In this document: positions 34,305 through 46,026 of the stretch, one piece after another
Layout of the letters: every line of letters starts with the position of its first letter
Numbering within the stretch: position 1 is the stretch's first letter
Assembly: GCA_002803225.1 (NCBI GenBank)
Contig: NXFV01001251.1
Coordinates: forward strand, 1 to 64,000
DNA: 64,000 bases
Reading direction: 5' to 3'
DNA from: Gamarada debralockiae
Lineage: Eukaryota; Ascomycota; Leotiomycetes; Helotiales; Hyphodiscaceae
The notes under the pieces: model-generated
Told to the model about the DNA's origin: nothing
The model's input: only the letters and a program-made list of their open reading frames with translations
Database searches by the model: none
Program-made: the position numbers and the translations under genes

Positions 34305-36733
34305 CAGATACGATTTGAGTGATTGACAGAAGCTGGCAGGTGGATAGGAACTACACTGCCGTCACTGTATAAGTAGAAATGCCGAGTGAGAATGAATGGA
34401 TGATAATTTTGCATAAACTCTTGATAGTGGCATTGAAGTGATCGTGAAATTGGGCGTATCTCCGTCCGTTTAGATCCATATTCTCAAGGCTCCCTTCCAA
34501 TATGACGCTAGCCTTCCTCTCGCTACCCATTTTTCTTGAGTAAAATTTCCCAAATACTTCCATTAGCATAGAATACTGCCCCTGAAGTTGCTGAAAACGT
34601 GGCATCCAAAGGACAAAGACATCTCCCACTTCCCTGCAAACAAAGCATTTCCTAATTCAGAAAGCAACATGCTGCAATCAATCAGTAAACATAGAAACAC
34701 ACCACTTTGAATCATTCTCTATTCAGGCAACTGGCGTGTTTCAGATTTTACGACGTGCAAGAAGACTTAACGTTTATGACAGAATCTAATGAGTGGTGCG
34801 GGGAAGCTTTGGACTTCTTTCTCCTTGGTGAAAGTGTGACGGTAGCTTTTATAGAGTTTCTGGAAGCATACTTGATATCGATGACTACCGAGACGAGGTT
34901 CCAGTGAGATGGACTAGCTTGGAGAGAATAATTACATGTGGGACTGGATGTTAAGAAGGAATGCTTGGTATCACGATATCTAAGTAGGGTTTTCACCTCA
35001 GAAGTCCTCACTTGGCTATGAAGGACCGATAATCCATGAATTAGCACTGAGTGGAGCAAAGCAATCCATTCATCCAAACACTCGTTGGCTGAAGACCAGC
35101 CAATCAGCATTGAATACTGTGCGTGTGTCGTGACGGCCGACGCCTTAACGCGAGGCTACACCACAGCCTCACACAACCTCTTTTTACCTCACTTCAAGAA
35201 AGAAATATCCAGCCATCCCAGATGCCCAGTCATTCAACCCTTGACTTACAAGCAAAACTCCCATTTATCCGACCTCCAAGTCCTTCTCACACCCGAACCC
35301 CCGACGAATCTCACATCTCATGCACATACCCCGTTTCGCATCTAAGACACAAGGCTTCAGGGCGTTCAGCCTCGCGTCCTTTCGCATCTAGAACATCCAG
35401 AGCCACATTCTGCAACGCCACTATTTCCCAAAGATTACACAACTGCACCCAAGGTATTAAACATATTCTCTTCTGAAATTTTTGCCACGGAGAATGTGGT
35501 GGATGACGTAAATGGCGTACGAGAGGCTACGAGGCTGGGATTGTTGATGTCGACGTGCATGAGAGTGACTTGGTCGGATATTGAGAGTTTGGAATCAGGA
35601 TCGGGAGACAAGATTTAGGGATTTGGGAAACGGGGTGAGACACGTTTCCAGCTTTGGGGGTCAGATGTACAACAAAACTATAAGGATTGGGGAAGGGTGA
35701 AGAGGGATTGGCTGTTAGTTTGAGGGGCCTCCGGGGTGCTCTGTGGCGAGTTTAGGTGTAAGAGGCCGCTAGGGCTGACATCATTGTGGCCATCCAGATG
35801 GCGTGATGGAAGGTGGTGAGCAAGGGCTGGGGCTGAGGAGCGTGACCCGTAGGTAAATGAAAAAGTGAAAGTCTTATTTTGCTTCGTTTACTTCGAAGTC
35901 CTGACTACACCACCAGTGACATATCTGCTGCTTCCAGCTCCCTGAATAGGTCTCAAACATGTACACAATATGATTGATCTTTAGCGGAAGTCCTCTCGCA
36001 ATTAATCACCCAGACGGAGAAGCGGAGGTCGTCCTTCCTGACAATAGCACTGGGGAATAGCCTCATCCACAACACCAGATATCAGGTAACGGTGGAGCCT
36101 CCCAAGCCACTCGGTACCAAGATTCGGGATTGCGACTTGCAACAAACTTATACGTGAATATTATTCTATGCAGTTTTCATCCTATCACTTTGTGCGGGAT
36201 TGTCATCTGTAAATGCAGGCTGTGTGGGGCCACATCCGAAAAGATACGAGAGAAGTGTGACGGAGTGAGACAGAACGGGTGGCGCGTGGGAATAGCATCA
36301 TGAATAAAGGAAGTGAGCTGATGGTGGGGCTCGCTACTGAAGTTGAGAGGTGCGATTTGCAACAAATGGCTTGGGATGTTGCAACAAAGGGATGTGATTT
36401 GAAGATTGCAGGTGAATTTGTAATGACGACGATGACGGTGACGATGGTGGACAGTTGTGCACAGCCATGCCACGAGGAAGCACGAGAACTGATATTTGAG
36501 TTTATGATAAGTAAGAGAGACTTTTGAAATATACTCCAAAAGTAATGGTTGATGCATTATCTCTATGCGAGGTGCTTTTTGTACCCAGAGTAAAATTGCT
36601 TGGATCTGGCTTGCGTGCCACGTTTGATCGGAAAATACCACTACGCAACTCGCAAATCCAATCTATAAACTTACAGAAATATTTCAAATGCAACGTCCGC
36701 TCCCATAAATCGTTTATCATCATCGTCACTATC
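34305..36733. other. Gene-poor stretch
   Basis: Apart from a 91-codon open block at 35346-35618, no coding evidence. The right end is the 3' flank of the CoA-transferase gene. Confidence 0.35.
35346..35618 (+). CDS. Short open block, unknown
   Basis: 91 codons open on the plus strand, including FPKDYTTAPKVLNIFSSEIF and ENVVDDVNGVREATRLGLLM. No start ATG or domain is recognised. It may be an exon or a remnant. Confidence 0.22.
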   Translation, partial: DTRLQGVQPRVLSHLEHPEPHSATPLFPKDYTTAPKVLNIFSSEIFATENVVDDVNGVREATRLGLLMSTCMRVTWSDIESLESGSGDKI

Positions 36734-38552
36734 TCAGCGATCAACAACCGCCTTCTCGACCTCCCAATTATCCCATGTCGGTTGATCAAAGCCATTGGGT
36801 CGGCTCGCTCTCTCAAAACCAACTCTCAAGCCTTCGATAGTCACTGGACTTCTGCACCACATGATTTCCTCTCCGAAACCTTTACTCCATGCTCTTTGCA
36901 TGTTTCTATCATCGAAAAGTTCTGGATGGGCTCTCCGCATACTCCTTAATGCTCGTCCACCAACTTCATCGACACTATCCGCATGGCGGAGACCGAAGAA
37001 GTCATCATGATGATCTTTCCGCACCTTCTCTTTAACATCCTCTCCATAAAGTCCCAATTGCATTAAGAAGACGTCGTACTGACATAAACTCGTTCTGCCA
37101 ACCCAGCTACCATCCTCCTTCGCCCGCCTAAACAGACCTATCAATGCAGCGATAGCGCCCATTGTCCCAGTTCCATAATCCGACATTGGAAAAGGGGGAA
37201 CAACTGGTTCATTCAAGCCCATAAATTCGCCCTGTGCCCATGCTACACCAGTCACGCAGTCCGCGATCTGCTGCCATCCTGGTCTCCCAGCCCATTCGCC
37301 TTTGTAACCAAAGCAATCTTCCTCAATATAAACGATGCCTTTCCCACGACCTTTCAGCAGTTTAATGATCTGTTCGGGCCCATAGCCAAGTCGTTCCAAA
37401 CTTCCAGGTCGATAGCCGTCGAGTATCACATCGGCGGTTTGGAGCAATTCTTCAAAAGCTCTGCGGCCGGCAGGTGTTTTCAGGTCGAGGTCGCAGGTGT
37501 GCTTGCCGGTATTGCCATCGACTTGGAAGAATGGAACATCGGACAGATTGGGAGAAGTGACCTTGATTACTTGGGCACCGTATTCGGCCAGTGTTCGACC
37601 CATGGCGGGTCCTGCAATGATACGGCACATTTCGAGGACGCGAATTCCAGTCAGGATTTGTGGCTTGCTAGTGGAGAATATAGAGGCGAACGCAGGGAAC
37701 GGAACTGGAGGCGAATCATCTTGTAGTCGATTCAATTCCCAGGGAGGAAGAGAAAGGAGAGTTTGACCCTTGGAAGTCAGTTACCTCTCTCAGCCTCTGC
37801 AGGACAAACTAACGTGGCTGGTTTTCTGGAAATCCTCCCACTTCAATGCAGTCACTCCTGCATTCTTGATTTTGGCATTCATCACCTCCAACTCTTCTGC
37901 TGTGTATTGTTTAACATGCCTTTCGATCAAGTTTATGCATTCCCGGTAATCGGTCATGTCTGGTCTATGGCTCTCTAGCCCAATCATATTCAAGGTCCTT
38001 CCCGCTTCGAGGGATCCATGGATGTGGAAGTATTCGCCTGGATTTTTCGTTTCGTAGAGATTTGCTGAAAGTCTTCGATAGAGGATAGATTGCGCTTTGA
38101 GTAAATCGGTGTCTGTGACCATTTAGTGAATGCATGAGTGGGTTTTGGGTGTTGGAAGTACCTTTCAACTTTGACTTGACATTTGGATCTTGCTTGCCCA
38201 AGCCAGCGATAGTAGCTATGTAGGTCGAGAATAAAAAGGTAGCCGTCTGCTCCAGATTGACTTCAATCTTCCTCCTCTGTTCTCCATATCGTAAATCTGC
38301 AATTGCCGCAACAGCACATGCTTCAAATGTCTTCAACGCCACAGCAGCCTCTGTCTCCTTGAACGGACAGGGGAAATAGATCTGGGTTCCATCGGTAGCC
38401 GTGACTAAAGTGACATTTTCGATATGTTGTAGGATCTCGATTGGAAGTTGTTCGCCAGTGGCTTTCCTCAGTGCTTCAGTGGCGTGTTTGCTGCCGTTGA
38501 TTACGGAATAAGGCGCTGCTGCACCATGCGTGCAACCATTGACTGCAACCAT
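36734..38552 (-). CDS. CoA-transferase family III (CaiB/BaiF) enzyme
   Basis: Three exons, complement(join(36734..37768,37814..38112,38162..38552)), 574 residues from ATG 38552 (MVAVNGCTHGAAAPYSVING). The introns are 49 bp (phase 1) and 45 bp (phase 0, CTGAC branch). The C-terminal half is classical class III CoA-transferase: LTGIRVLEMCRIIAGPAMGR, a glycine-rich LAEYGAQVIKV, then DLDLKTPAGRRAFEELLQTA, DVILDGYRPGSLERLGYGPE and the GEFMGLNEPVVPPFPMSDYG region. The enzymes move CoA between carboxylic acids. The specific substrate pair cannot be read from sequence. The N-terminal half (about 230 residues) is a second, diverged domain of the same pseudo-dimeric kind seen in fungal members. Not in an obvious cluster; the next gene to the right is a Zn2Cys6 regulator on the opposite strand. 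Confidence 0.88.
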
Positions 38553-39958
38553 GCTGTCCAACCGTTTCTTTTCTAGATCTTAGTATTGGTAGGAAAAAGC
38601 AATTTGAGGCGTTCGGGTGGATCATGCACTTGGATCGGTCTCAGGATTTTATCAGCACCAGCTGAAATGGCGTCAGAGATTTGGGACCGTCGGTCTGGAG
38701 GTTAGCTTTGAGATGTACCCGGATTGAGTGCAAGTATCTCTTATACTTGTAATGAGTTACTTCGTATGAATCGGTCTTGGTCGTTGTACTGTAGCAGGGG
38801 TACATCATCCGAAGACTTGTACGAAAAGCTCGGCCTGTAGGCATGGGCTTCTCTCAAGGTGGACGGGGTTCGAAAGCCGAATCTGAAGAGCGGATGGCAG
38901 ATCTCTGGGATTGAAAGAATCACCAATGAATGGGCCCAGGGGACACTTTTTGTGGGCCATGGTGGGGTAGAATCCAGCCCGTCCATTCAGCAAGCGGTGA
39001 CCCCTCTTTGCCTGGGAGAGATGTTTAGACGAGAACTATGGGGTTGCACCCACGATGGGCAGTGTGCTGGTTTTGTTCGAAAAGATCTGGTTGGGAAGTG
39101 GTCCAGAAAAGTTGTTGGCCATCTCCATCTGAGCATTTGGAAATGGGAGTGGGAAAATGAAATCAGTTTGGGGAGTCGAAGCCCAGGACTCGTCAAGCCA
39201 CACAATCTCAATTGCCCAACCTCTGTGGGGCAGGCATGCAGGGATTGCTTCACTCCCCGCAATATTATTTCTGACTATTGAGAGAGAGCCAGCCAGATCT
39301 TCCAGAACAACGTGAATTGTATACCAGGAGTACCTGAGTACCTCATCCGACGAACCAAATGCACAGCACACATCTCATTCTGAATAGAGTACCCCTGGGC
39401 ATTCCGTGTTAAAACTCTGTACCTGAATCAGCGAATCTTCATAAGCAGTACTGTATTGGGTAGTGAGTTCTCGCATGAGGACGCACCTCCAAAGGGCGAA
39501 TTGGCGGGCGCGGAAAGCAAGCCGCACGAGATGACGCTCGGAACTCTGCATGAAAAATGTGACGGACTTTTGTACAACATTGATTTCCGCAGGGGCAGAA
39601 TCGTTACCAGGAAAAAAACAGATAGGCGGCTTTGGCTTTTGGGATTGCTCTTTTGTGGTGCGGCGGGCAGCCTGCTTCCAACGTGACTGCCCTCTCTCCT
39701 CACTGCCCACTCACTGGACGGACCCTTCTTTAACCTCGATGCCAACGCAAAGCTCATCCAGCACATCCGTAGCATTCAACCTTGTCAGCTACCAACTCCG
39801 AAGCCCTCTTCCGATACCTTCGAAGCAACACGAAACGGATTCAGAATCCCGCTTTCGGTAATTATCCTCCACACGCCTACCAAAGTCGAGCCACGAGCTA
39901 CGTGAATCGGAACACGCCTACGTCCCACGATAGTGTGCAGAATGATCGATTCCTCATA
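38553..39958. other. Divergent intergenic region between CoA-transferase and Zn2Cys6 gene
   Basis: 1.4 kb between two divergently transcribed genes. Open frames occur on both strands (for example plus 38859-39281) without domain features. Promoter and leader sequence of both genes are expected here. Confidence 0.4.
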
Positions 39959-42900
39959 ATGACTCGGCCAAAGGTGGACCCTGACAAGCGGCAAAGGACA
40001 GCCCAGGCATGCGACTCGTGCAAGCGTAGGAAGCAGAAGGTGAGCACTATCCGCGCTCTTAAAGTCGTGTTTAATCGCTTCGGCTTTGTGATTACGCGCA
40101 TCCAGACTTAGCACCAACCATCACATGACCTATACCCCTCAATCCTCCCTTTAGGGCCACATCCGACGTCTGACAACCCCCTCCTCTGCGTGCAAAAACT
40201 TGGTTGTCCGTTGGTATCGAAAGTGGATGTGATAGCTCTATTGGGCATCTCCGATTTGCGATGGACGAAAAGGCACACATCACAACGGCCACGAAGGAAT
40301 CAGTTCTACTCATAAAGAAGTTTTGTCACAAATTATGGCGCGGGTTTTGAGCTGCAATGCTTTCTTGGATGCATAGTTGGTGCATCCTGAAGCCTATAGA
40401 AAGTTCAAATCGAGACTGTCTCGTCTGACAAGTCTCTGTCTCTCTTAGGCATGGAACGACCGATTCCTCAAAAGTTTTGAACACCTTGTACGCAAATCTT
40501 GTGTCATACAGTCAAGACTACTTAGGGTAGCAGGATAGAAGGCACGAAGGCTGGGCGGGAAGTCTCCTGCCTGACTATGCAGCACTTGAACCCCAAAACT
40601 TCCGATTTCGTCGTGCTAGAACCCATTCTGTTATCCAATGCTAACAGTGTGAATAAAGTGCAATGGAGTGAAGCCGTGCAATACCTGTTCGAAACGAGGT
40701 TCGTCTTGTACGTACGGGGAATCCGAGAATGGGTCCGATGACCAGCCCTCCCCCAAACGACGGATGACAAAGCCAGCTACAAGCTCAGTTACTTCCCCTG
40801 CAAATGGACCTCCGCGTTACAATTTGCAATCATCTTACGTCCAGCACAATCAGAGCCAGGAGCCGCCTCAGTGGGGCCCCGCTCCAGCTGGTCCTCCCGA
40901 AGTCCCAGCTACAATCCAACATCACGAGACTCCCGTGGTGAAGGTTCCCGCCGAGTCAATGCCACCTTTCCCAGAAGCAAAGGGCGATGATAAGAAAGAT
41001 ACGCTGAACCCTGTCGATCAGAGTTCCCAGTTATTATCACGCGGATCAACTATTAGTGGTCACGACGAAGAGGCCGTTGTATACAGCAATACGCGTATGC
41101 TTCAAGATCCAACAGGCAGACTATGTATGTTGACAAGCTTCGATGTTTTTCCTTGCGAACCCAACTCTGTCGAAGTGTTACTGACATTTTATGTAGTATA
41201 TATTGGCGATTCAGCCACTCTATCCTTTCTACAGCTCATCCGGATGATCGTCGACAACGTTGCTGGCCCTTCCTCTTTTACAATGGATCCAAGAAGGCAC
41301 AGAATTGTCGAAAACACCATCTCATTGCCTCCCAATATCAGACGGACACATCTTTTACCCGATAGGCAGACAGCCAATGTTCTCGTAGACTCTTTCTTTA
41401 CCAATGTGAGCGTTCTCTTCTTAACGTTAATTTTCACTAATCAAGTGTTCAGACCAATGGCCTTATTGAGGTCTTCCACCGCAAATCCTTCCTTAATACC
41501 CTAGACATGTGCTACGCCGATCCTCTGAATGTTGATCCATCGTGGCTTTGCCTGCTATTTCTTACATTTGCGATTGGCCTTGTCACTGCAATTCCTACTC
41601 CAGGAACTCGGGAAGACGCAATTATACAGAAGCTACGAGTAGAGCCCGTCGATCGAGCCGAGATGTTTTATTCCGATGCCAAACACCTCAGCGACCCCTT
41701 GACTGGCTTTGAAGACGCTGGCTTCTGGAGCATACAGGCCTTGACTCTGATGTCGGTTTATATGCTCACTGTCTCAAAAAGGAACGCAGCATATGCGTTA
41801 TACGGTAGGACATGTCCTCACAGCTAGGCTTATAAATGACTAACAAATTCGCAGGCATGGCTGTCCGCTCTGCATTCGCCCTTGGTCTCCACAGAGAGGA
41901 GACGATGTGTATCTTCAGTGGCGCCGAACAAATGGTCCGCCGAAATCTATGGCGCAGTCTCTATGTTCTTGATCGATTTCTATCAGCGTCCTTGGGCCGG
42001 CCAACGTCTATCCGTGAAAGCGACTGCTCCGGAGATACCCTCACAACGGGAGAGAAGCCCCCGTTTCCTCAAGCGCCTTTTCCAACAGCGGCAAATGCTG
42101 GTTTTACGGGGATACTGGGCCTTGAAGCATCTGTGCGTAGTTGTCATGTCATTGGCGTCATCCTGGACAAGGTATACTCCCAAAGAAAGATATCAACGAA
42201 GCTCGCACAAGAAATTGCAGATCATTGCAAAGGCTGGCCTAAAGCATTGGACCCCAGCCTGCACTGGCGCCAAGCCAACTCCGCAGATCCAACTCAAGGC
42301 ATTGCCATCTTGCACGTAAACCTCTTTTATTGCCACTCGATCGTTCTTCTCACCAGACCATTCTTTCTCTTTCTTATGAACAAGATGCATCAAGCACGGA
42401 TAGACTCTGGGCAGAGGTCACAACGACTCGGCACAAGAATGGAGAAGTTCGGAGAGGCTTGTGTTATAGCTAGTTGTCACAGTATCGTCTTGGTCCAGAA
42501 TGCCCTCGAGGGTCGTTATTTACCACACCGAAACCCCTTCATCATGTGAGTCCCTATCCAATTCGAAGTTGCAGCAGGTCTCTGATCATCTGCAGATATT
42601 TCCTCTTCGCATCCGCTCTAATTGTCCTCTCCAACGAGTTCTCCAGCCTCTTCGAAAACCCCAGCGCGGCTTCCTGCATCACAAACGCAATAAACATAAT
42701 GCACTACTGCGCCCAGCACGACCCTCAGGCCAATCGTCTCCTCTTCATTCTTACCTCCTTCCGCGATGTCGTCGTTCGCCAAAATACACCCGCATCGCAA
42801 GGCCTAGGCGTGCAGCCTCCATTCCCCGCGCAGCATCCTTCCCGCACACTTAATGAGAATGTCGATCCTATCGGTGACCTCTTCATGGACCACACCTCTG

Positions 42901-43599
42901 CAGACGTTTCGTCAACGATTCCAGCCACCGCGAGCCCACCCGATCCCCTTGGAAGACACGTTTCAACCCCCAGCATCAGCCCTCCCCATCCCTTTACGTC
43001 CTTAAATCGCTCCCCATCCTCCTCGAACAACCCAACGAATAGCCACGGCGTTTTAAACAACAATCACCAAGATATGGACGTTGGCCTCTCACCGAATCCT
43101 ACCCACCCACGGAAAAATTCGCTCGACACGTTCTTCGACCTCGCACGGGTGTCTAGTAGTAGTGTTGATGGACACGATTCGCTTGGAAGCGACGAGATTG
43201 ATTTCGAGGTGTTGTGGCAGTGGCCAAATTCTAATGGTATGGGATTGACGACTGGCGGTTCAGGTAGTAAGTATTCCTCGAAACCATCAAATCCCGATCC
43301 TATCCAGGATCGCCAGTTCTGGGAGCATGCTAAACCAGAGATGGAAAAGTTTTTCGACTAAGAATATGCCTCAGAACTCACGAAATCGTACCCTGCTTTC
43401 TTCCCTGATTGAGACAAATACTAACTTGGAGATTTTCACAGTTGGTATTACACCGGGTGGGAGTACTGGTTTGGTGAGTGGTGGCGTGCAAAGTGGTATA
43501 GGAGGAGGTGCTGGACCACCGCAGATTGACGTACATGGAATTAGTAATAGCAGCGTGCCATTGTTTGGAATGAGTAGTGCGGAGTTTGGTGGCAACTGA
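39959..43599 (+). CDS. Zn2Cys6 transcription factor with fungal-specific TF domain
   Basis: Seven exons, join(39959..40039,40659..41124,41197..41405,41453..41804,41855..42545,42596..43263,43442..43599), 874 residues. Exon 1 holds the first two cysteines (C18, C21 in AQACDSCKRRKQK); exon 2 supplies C28, C34, C37 and C44 (CNGVKPCNTCSKRGSSCTY), completing a C6 binuclear cluster. The intervening intron is 619 bp, unusually long. The middle part has the fungal_trans domain: NGLIEVFHRKSFLNTLDM, then FWSIQALTLMSVYMLT and MAVRSAFALGLHREETM through WRSLYVLDRFLSASLGRPTS. The C-terminal 250 residues are Ser/Pro/Asn-rich. Two ends are possible: read-through of exon 6 stops at 43361 (...MEKFFD), or splicing to exon 7 stops at 43599. 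It acts as a nuclear DNA-binding regulator; the targets are unknown. Confidence 0.9.
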
Positions 43600-44036
43600 G
43601 TTGCAAATTGGAAGTGGGTGGCGTAAAAAGGAGTCTGAGGGGTAGGTTGGGAGATGACGAAAAACAGTGTAAAATATGCTTACTGTACCGAATGAATATA
43701 AGATATCCATTACAAAACTACCTATGTTATTCGAAAGAGGTTGTATAAATAATTTTGATTTACTCGAAGTTCTGAACGGTTGAAGAGCGCACAGCTGGCA
43801 CAAAACCTCTAAACTTTGGCTCGTGATGCTTGAGAGTATTCTGGTTCACCGGCTCCGAATCTGGAGAACCAAATTAAAACAGCAAGCTGTTTAGTATCCA
43901 CGCCAATTTATCGTAGATTCAAGTATCCCATCCATGAAATTCAAGTTGGAAGCTAATCCAACGACTCCCCTCTTTAATTTCGAATAAGCGAGTCACCCCT
44001 TTCCCTCCCCACCGGCCCTTTCCTCCATCACAACCG
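43600..44036. other. Convergent intergenic region
   Basis: The 3' ends of the Zn2Cys6 gene and the acetylesterase-like gene. No gene seen. Confidence 0.5.
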
Positions 44037-45314
44037 CTAAATCGGCAGCGTACTATTGGCCAAAATACACGACCCAAGCGTAGGGCCTTCAATGCGTGCA
44101 CTGGCATTAACAATCAAATCTAACAACGGACTCGTCCCACACTTCAGTCCCAACACGAAGCTCTGAGAGACAATATCCGCCAACGCGGGAGCTGTATGCG
44201 TATGATCGAGGGGGTAATTGGCGTTTATGAATGTCGGGCCGAGATTGTCCATTGCTTGCGCGGCGTATTGACCGTGGGGAACGAAATAGACGCCTGCGGA
44301 GGGACCGCCGAGTTCAGAGGTTGCGAGGCTTGGGGAATGTTAGATTTGATGGTGATGGGGAATGGTGGATGGGGGAGAGGAAGGCAGGGGAGGAGAATTG
44401 CGGGCTTACGCAGCGTAGTAGGTAAAGCGGTTTGGTGAGTAAGAATTGTTTCCTGTTTCCCAGGGATTATCTGGTGTTGGCGATGAGAGGACAACGCGTG
44501 CGCCTTTTGCGAGGAACATTGTGGAGGCGTCAATTAGGTAGGTTGGGTAGGTTAGGACGATTTCTGTTGCATTACTGACTAGGAGTTAATTTCATTTTCT
44601 CAAACAATCTTGGGGATTGTATTCACTCATAGATTGTTGGGCATGTCTCGTTTCCTGTAGCAAGGAATTTCAGCTTTGTTAAGGGAATCTTCACAATGAG
44701 AGACACGCACCTTGGCCAGGACAATCAGCTCTTCCATTATCAGACGCAGCAGGATACGGACTCCCCCCATCATTATGTCCAAACTCTATCAGCACCCAAT
44801 CACCTGGCTTCAACACATTATTAATCGCCTTAAATCTCCCCTCTCTCGTGTAACTCCTCGCGCTTCTTCCCGCGATGGCAGAGTTGTTCACATAAATGAC
44901 ACTGGGATCGAAACTATAGTGTAAGTACTGGCCCCACCCTTCAGTACCATTGCCTCCTCCGCCTGGAGCCATGGTACTGTCGCCAGCTAGGTAGAGGGTT
45001 GGGATTGCGGGGGACGGTGTGGGAGTTGGAAGACAGGAGCAGCCGCTGAGAATTTGGGAGGTGGTGGAGGGGGAGGTGCATGCTGTTGCCCATGCTGGGA
45101 GGGAGGTGGTTGTTGGTGTTGCTGTGTAGGTGGTGCAAAAGTTGGAGGCGGATTGGATCATTGCTCGCTGGGTGTGTTAGTAGGTGGAAGACTGTGGAAA
45201 GGTGGGAAGCTGTACCAGGCAGTTATCGTGATTGCAATCTCTTTGTTGCAGCTTGGGCTCAGACAACGAAGTTACTGTAGCAGATAAGAGTGAAAGTAGG
45301 GGAATTGACTTCAT
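44037..45314 (-). CDS. Secreted SGNH esterase, rhamnogalacturonan acetylesterase-like (CE12 type)
   Basis: Five exons, complement(join(44037..44328,44410..44574,44627..44654,44711..45167,45216..45314)), 346 residues; exon 3 is only 28 nt. The signal peptide is [19 protein letters not shown] Cys-, Thr- and Pro-rich N-terminal segment follows (about 30-85). The esterase domain then starts with block [10 protein letters not shown] (nucleophile Ser), the block II region [13 protein letters not shown], block [12 protein letters not shown] (Asn of the oxyanion hole) and the C-terminal Asp-x-x-His in [13 protein letters not shown]. These are the SGNH-hydrolase catalytic residues in the order seen in rhamnogalacturonan acetylesterases, which deacetylate pectin hairy regions. 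All catalytic residues look intact. The first intron has a perfect CTACTAAC branch site. A role in plant-cell-wall use is inferred from the family. Confidence 0.9.
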
Positions 45315-46026
45315 GATGGGTGATGCCTTCAGCTTGAGTCTTGGGAAATAAATTTGAACTACAACGTGTTGAACTGAGAAGCAGATAAACCTTGGCAGTA
45401 CCTACTTTATATACCCAAGTCTCTCTCGTCGTAATTCAATTAAAGCATACATCGCCATCCTGCACGACTTGGATCTTCATCGATCCGAAAAGGCTATCCC
45501 CTCAATTTCGCCCGCCTTCCATCATCTGAACTATCCCCACGGCATTCTTACCCCGCGACAAGTCTGCGTCATTAACTTGTACAAGCATGCGTACAAGTAA
45601 AGCCTTCATGGTACAATGCAGGTACCGGCCGACTAACAAAATTCAGCCACCAATGCGATTTTGCGTGGCTAAAGACACACGAGGCTGACCCCGCGAAATG
45701 TCGGCGGTGAGGATTGTGCCATATTGCCGTTCGGGGGATTGATGGCCGATTTGATTGACATATCTACGGACGAGAGGAACTAAATCCAAAAATAAGAAGG
45801 AAAATAAACTGAAGGTGCATGTTGATGCGCTGAGATGGAAGGATGGATGCGTGATCAGGAAGGGCTGCGGGTTCCGTGACTTTGAACCGGACAAGGGGAT
45901 TGGGCAGATATAGGAAATGGGACAATAGATGGCAAATTCGGACTGCTAATACCTGCGCTACTCTAAATGCATCATGAACATGGTGTGGTATAATTCCACA
46001 AATGCTTCAAATGCAGTCTTCGACAT
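45315..46026. other. Intergenic, promoter of the esterase gene
   Basis: Upstream of the esterase and downstream of the patatin gene. TATA-like TATATACCC lies near 45409-45417, about 95 bp upstream of the esterase ATG when read on the minus strand. No gene supported. Confidence 0.4.

Noticed and set aside
36734..44036. CoA-transferase plus Zn2Cys6 regulator plus esterase as a metabolic gene cluster
   Set aside because: The enzymes share no evident pathway and no backbone synthase is present; adjacency alone is not enough.
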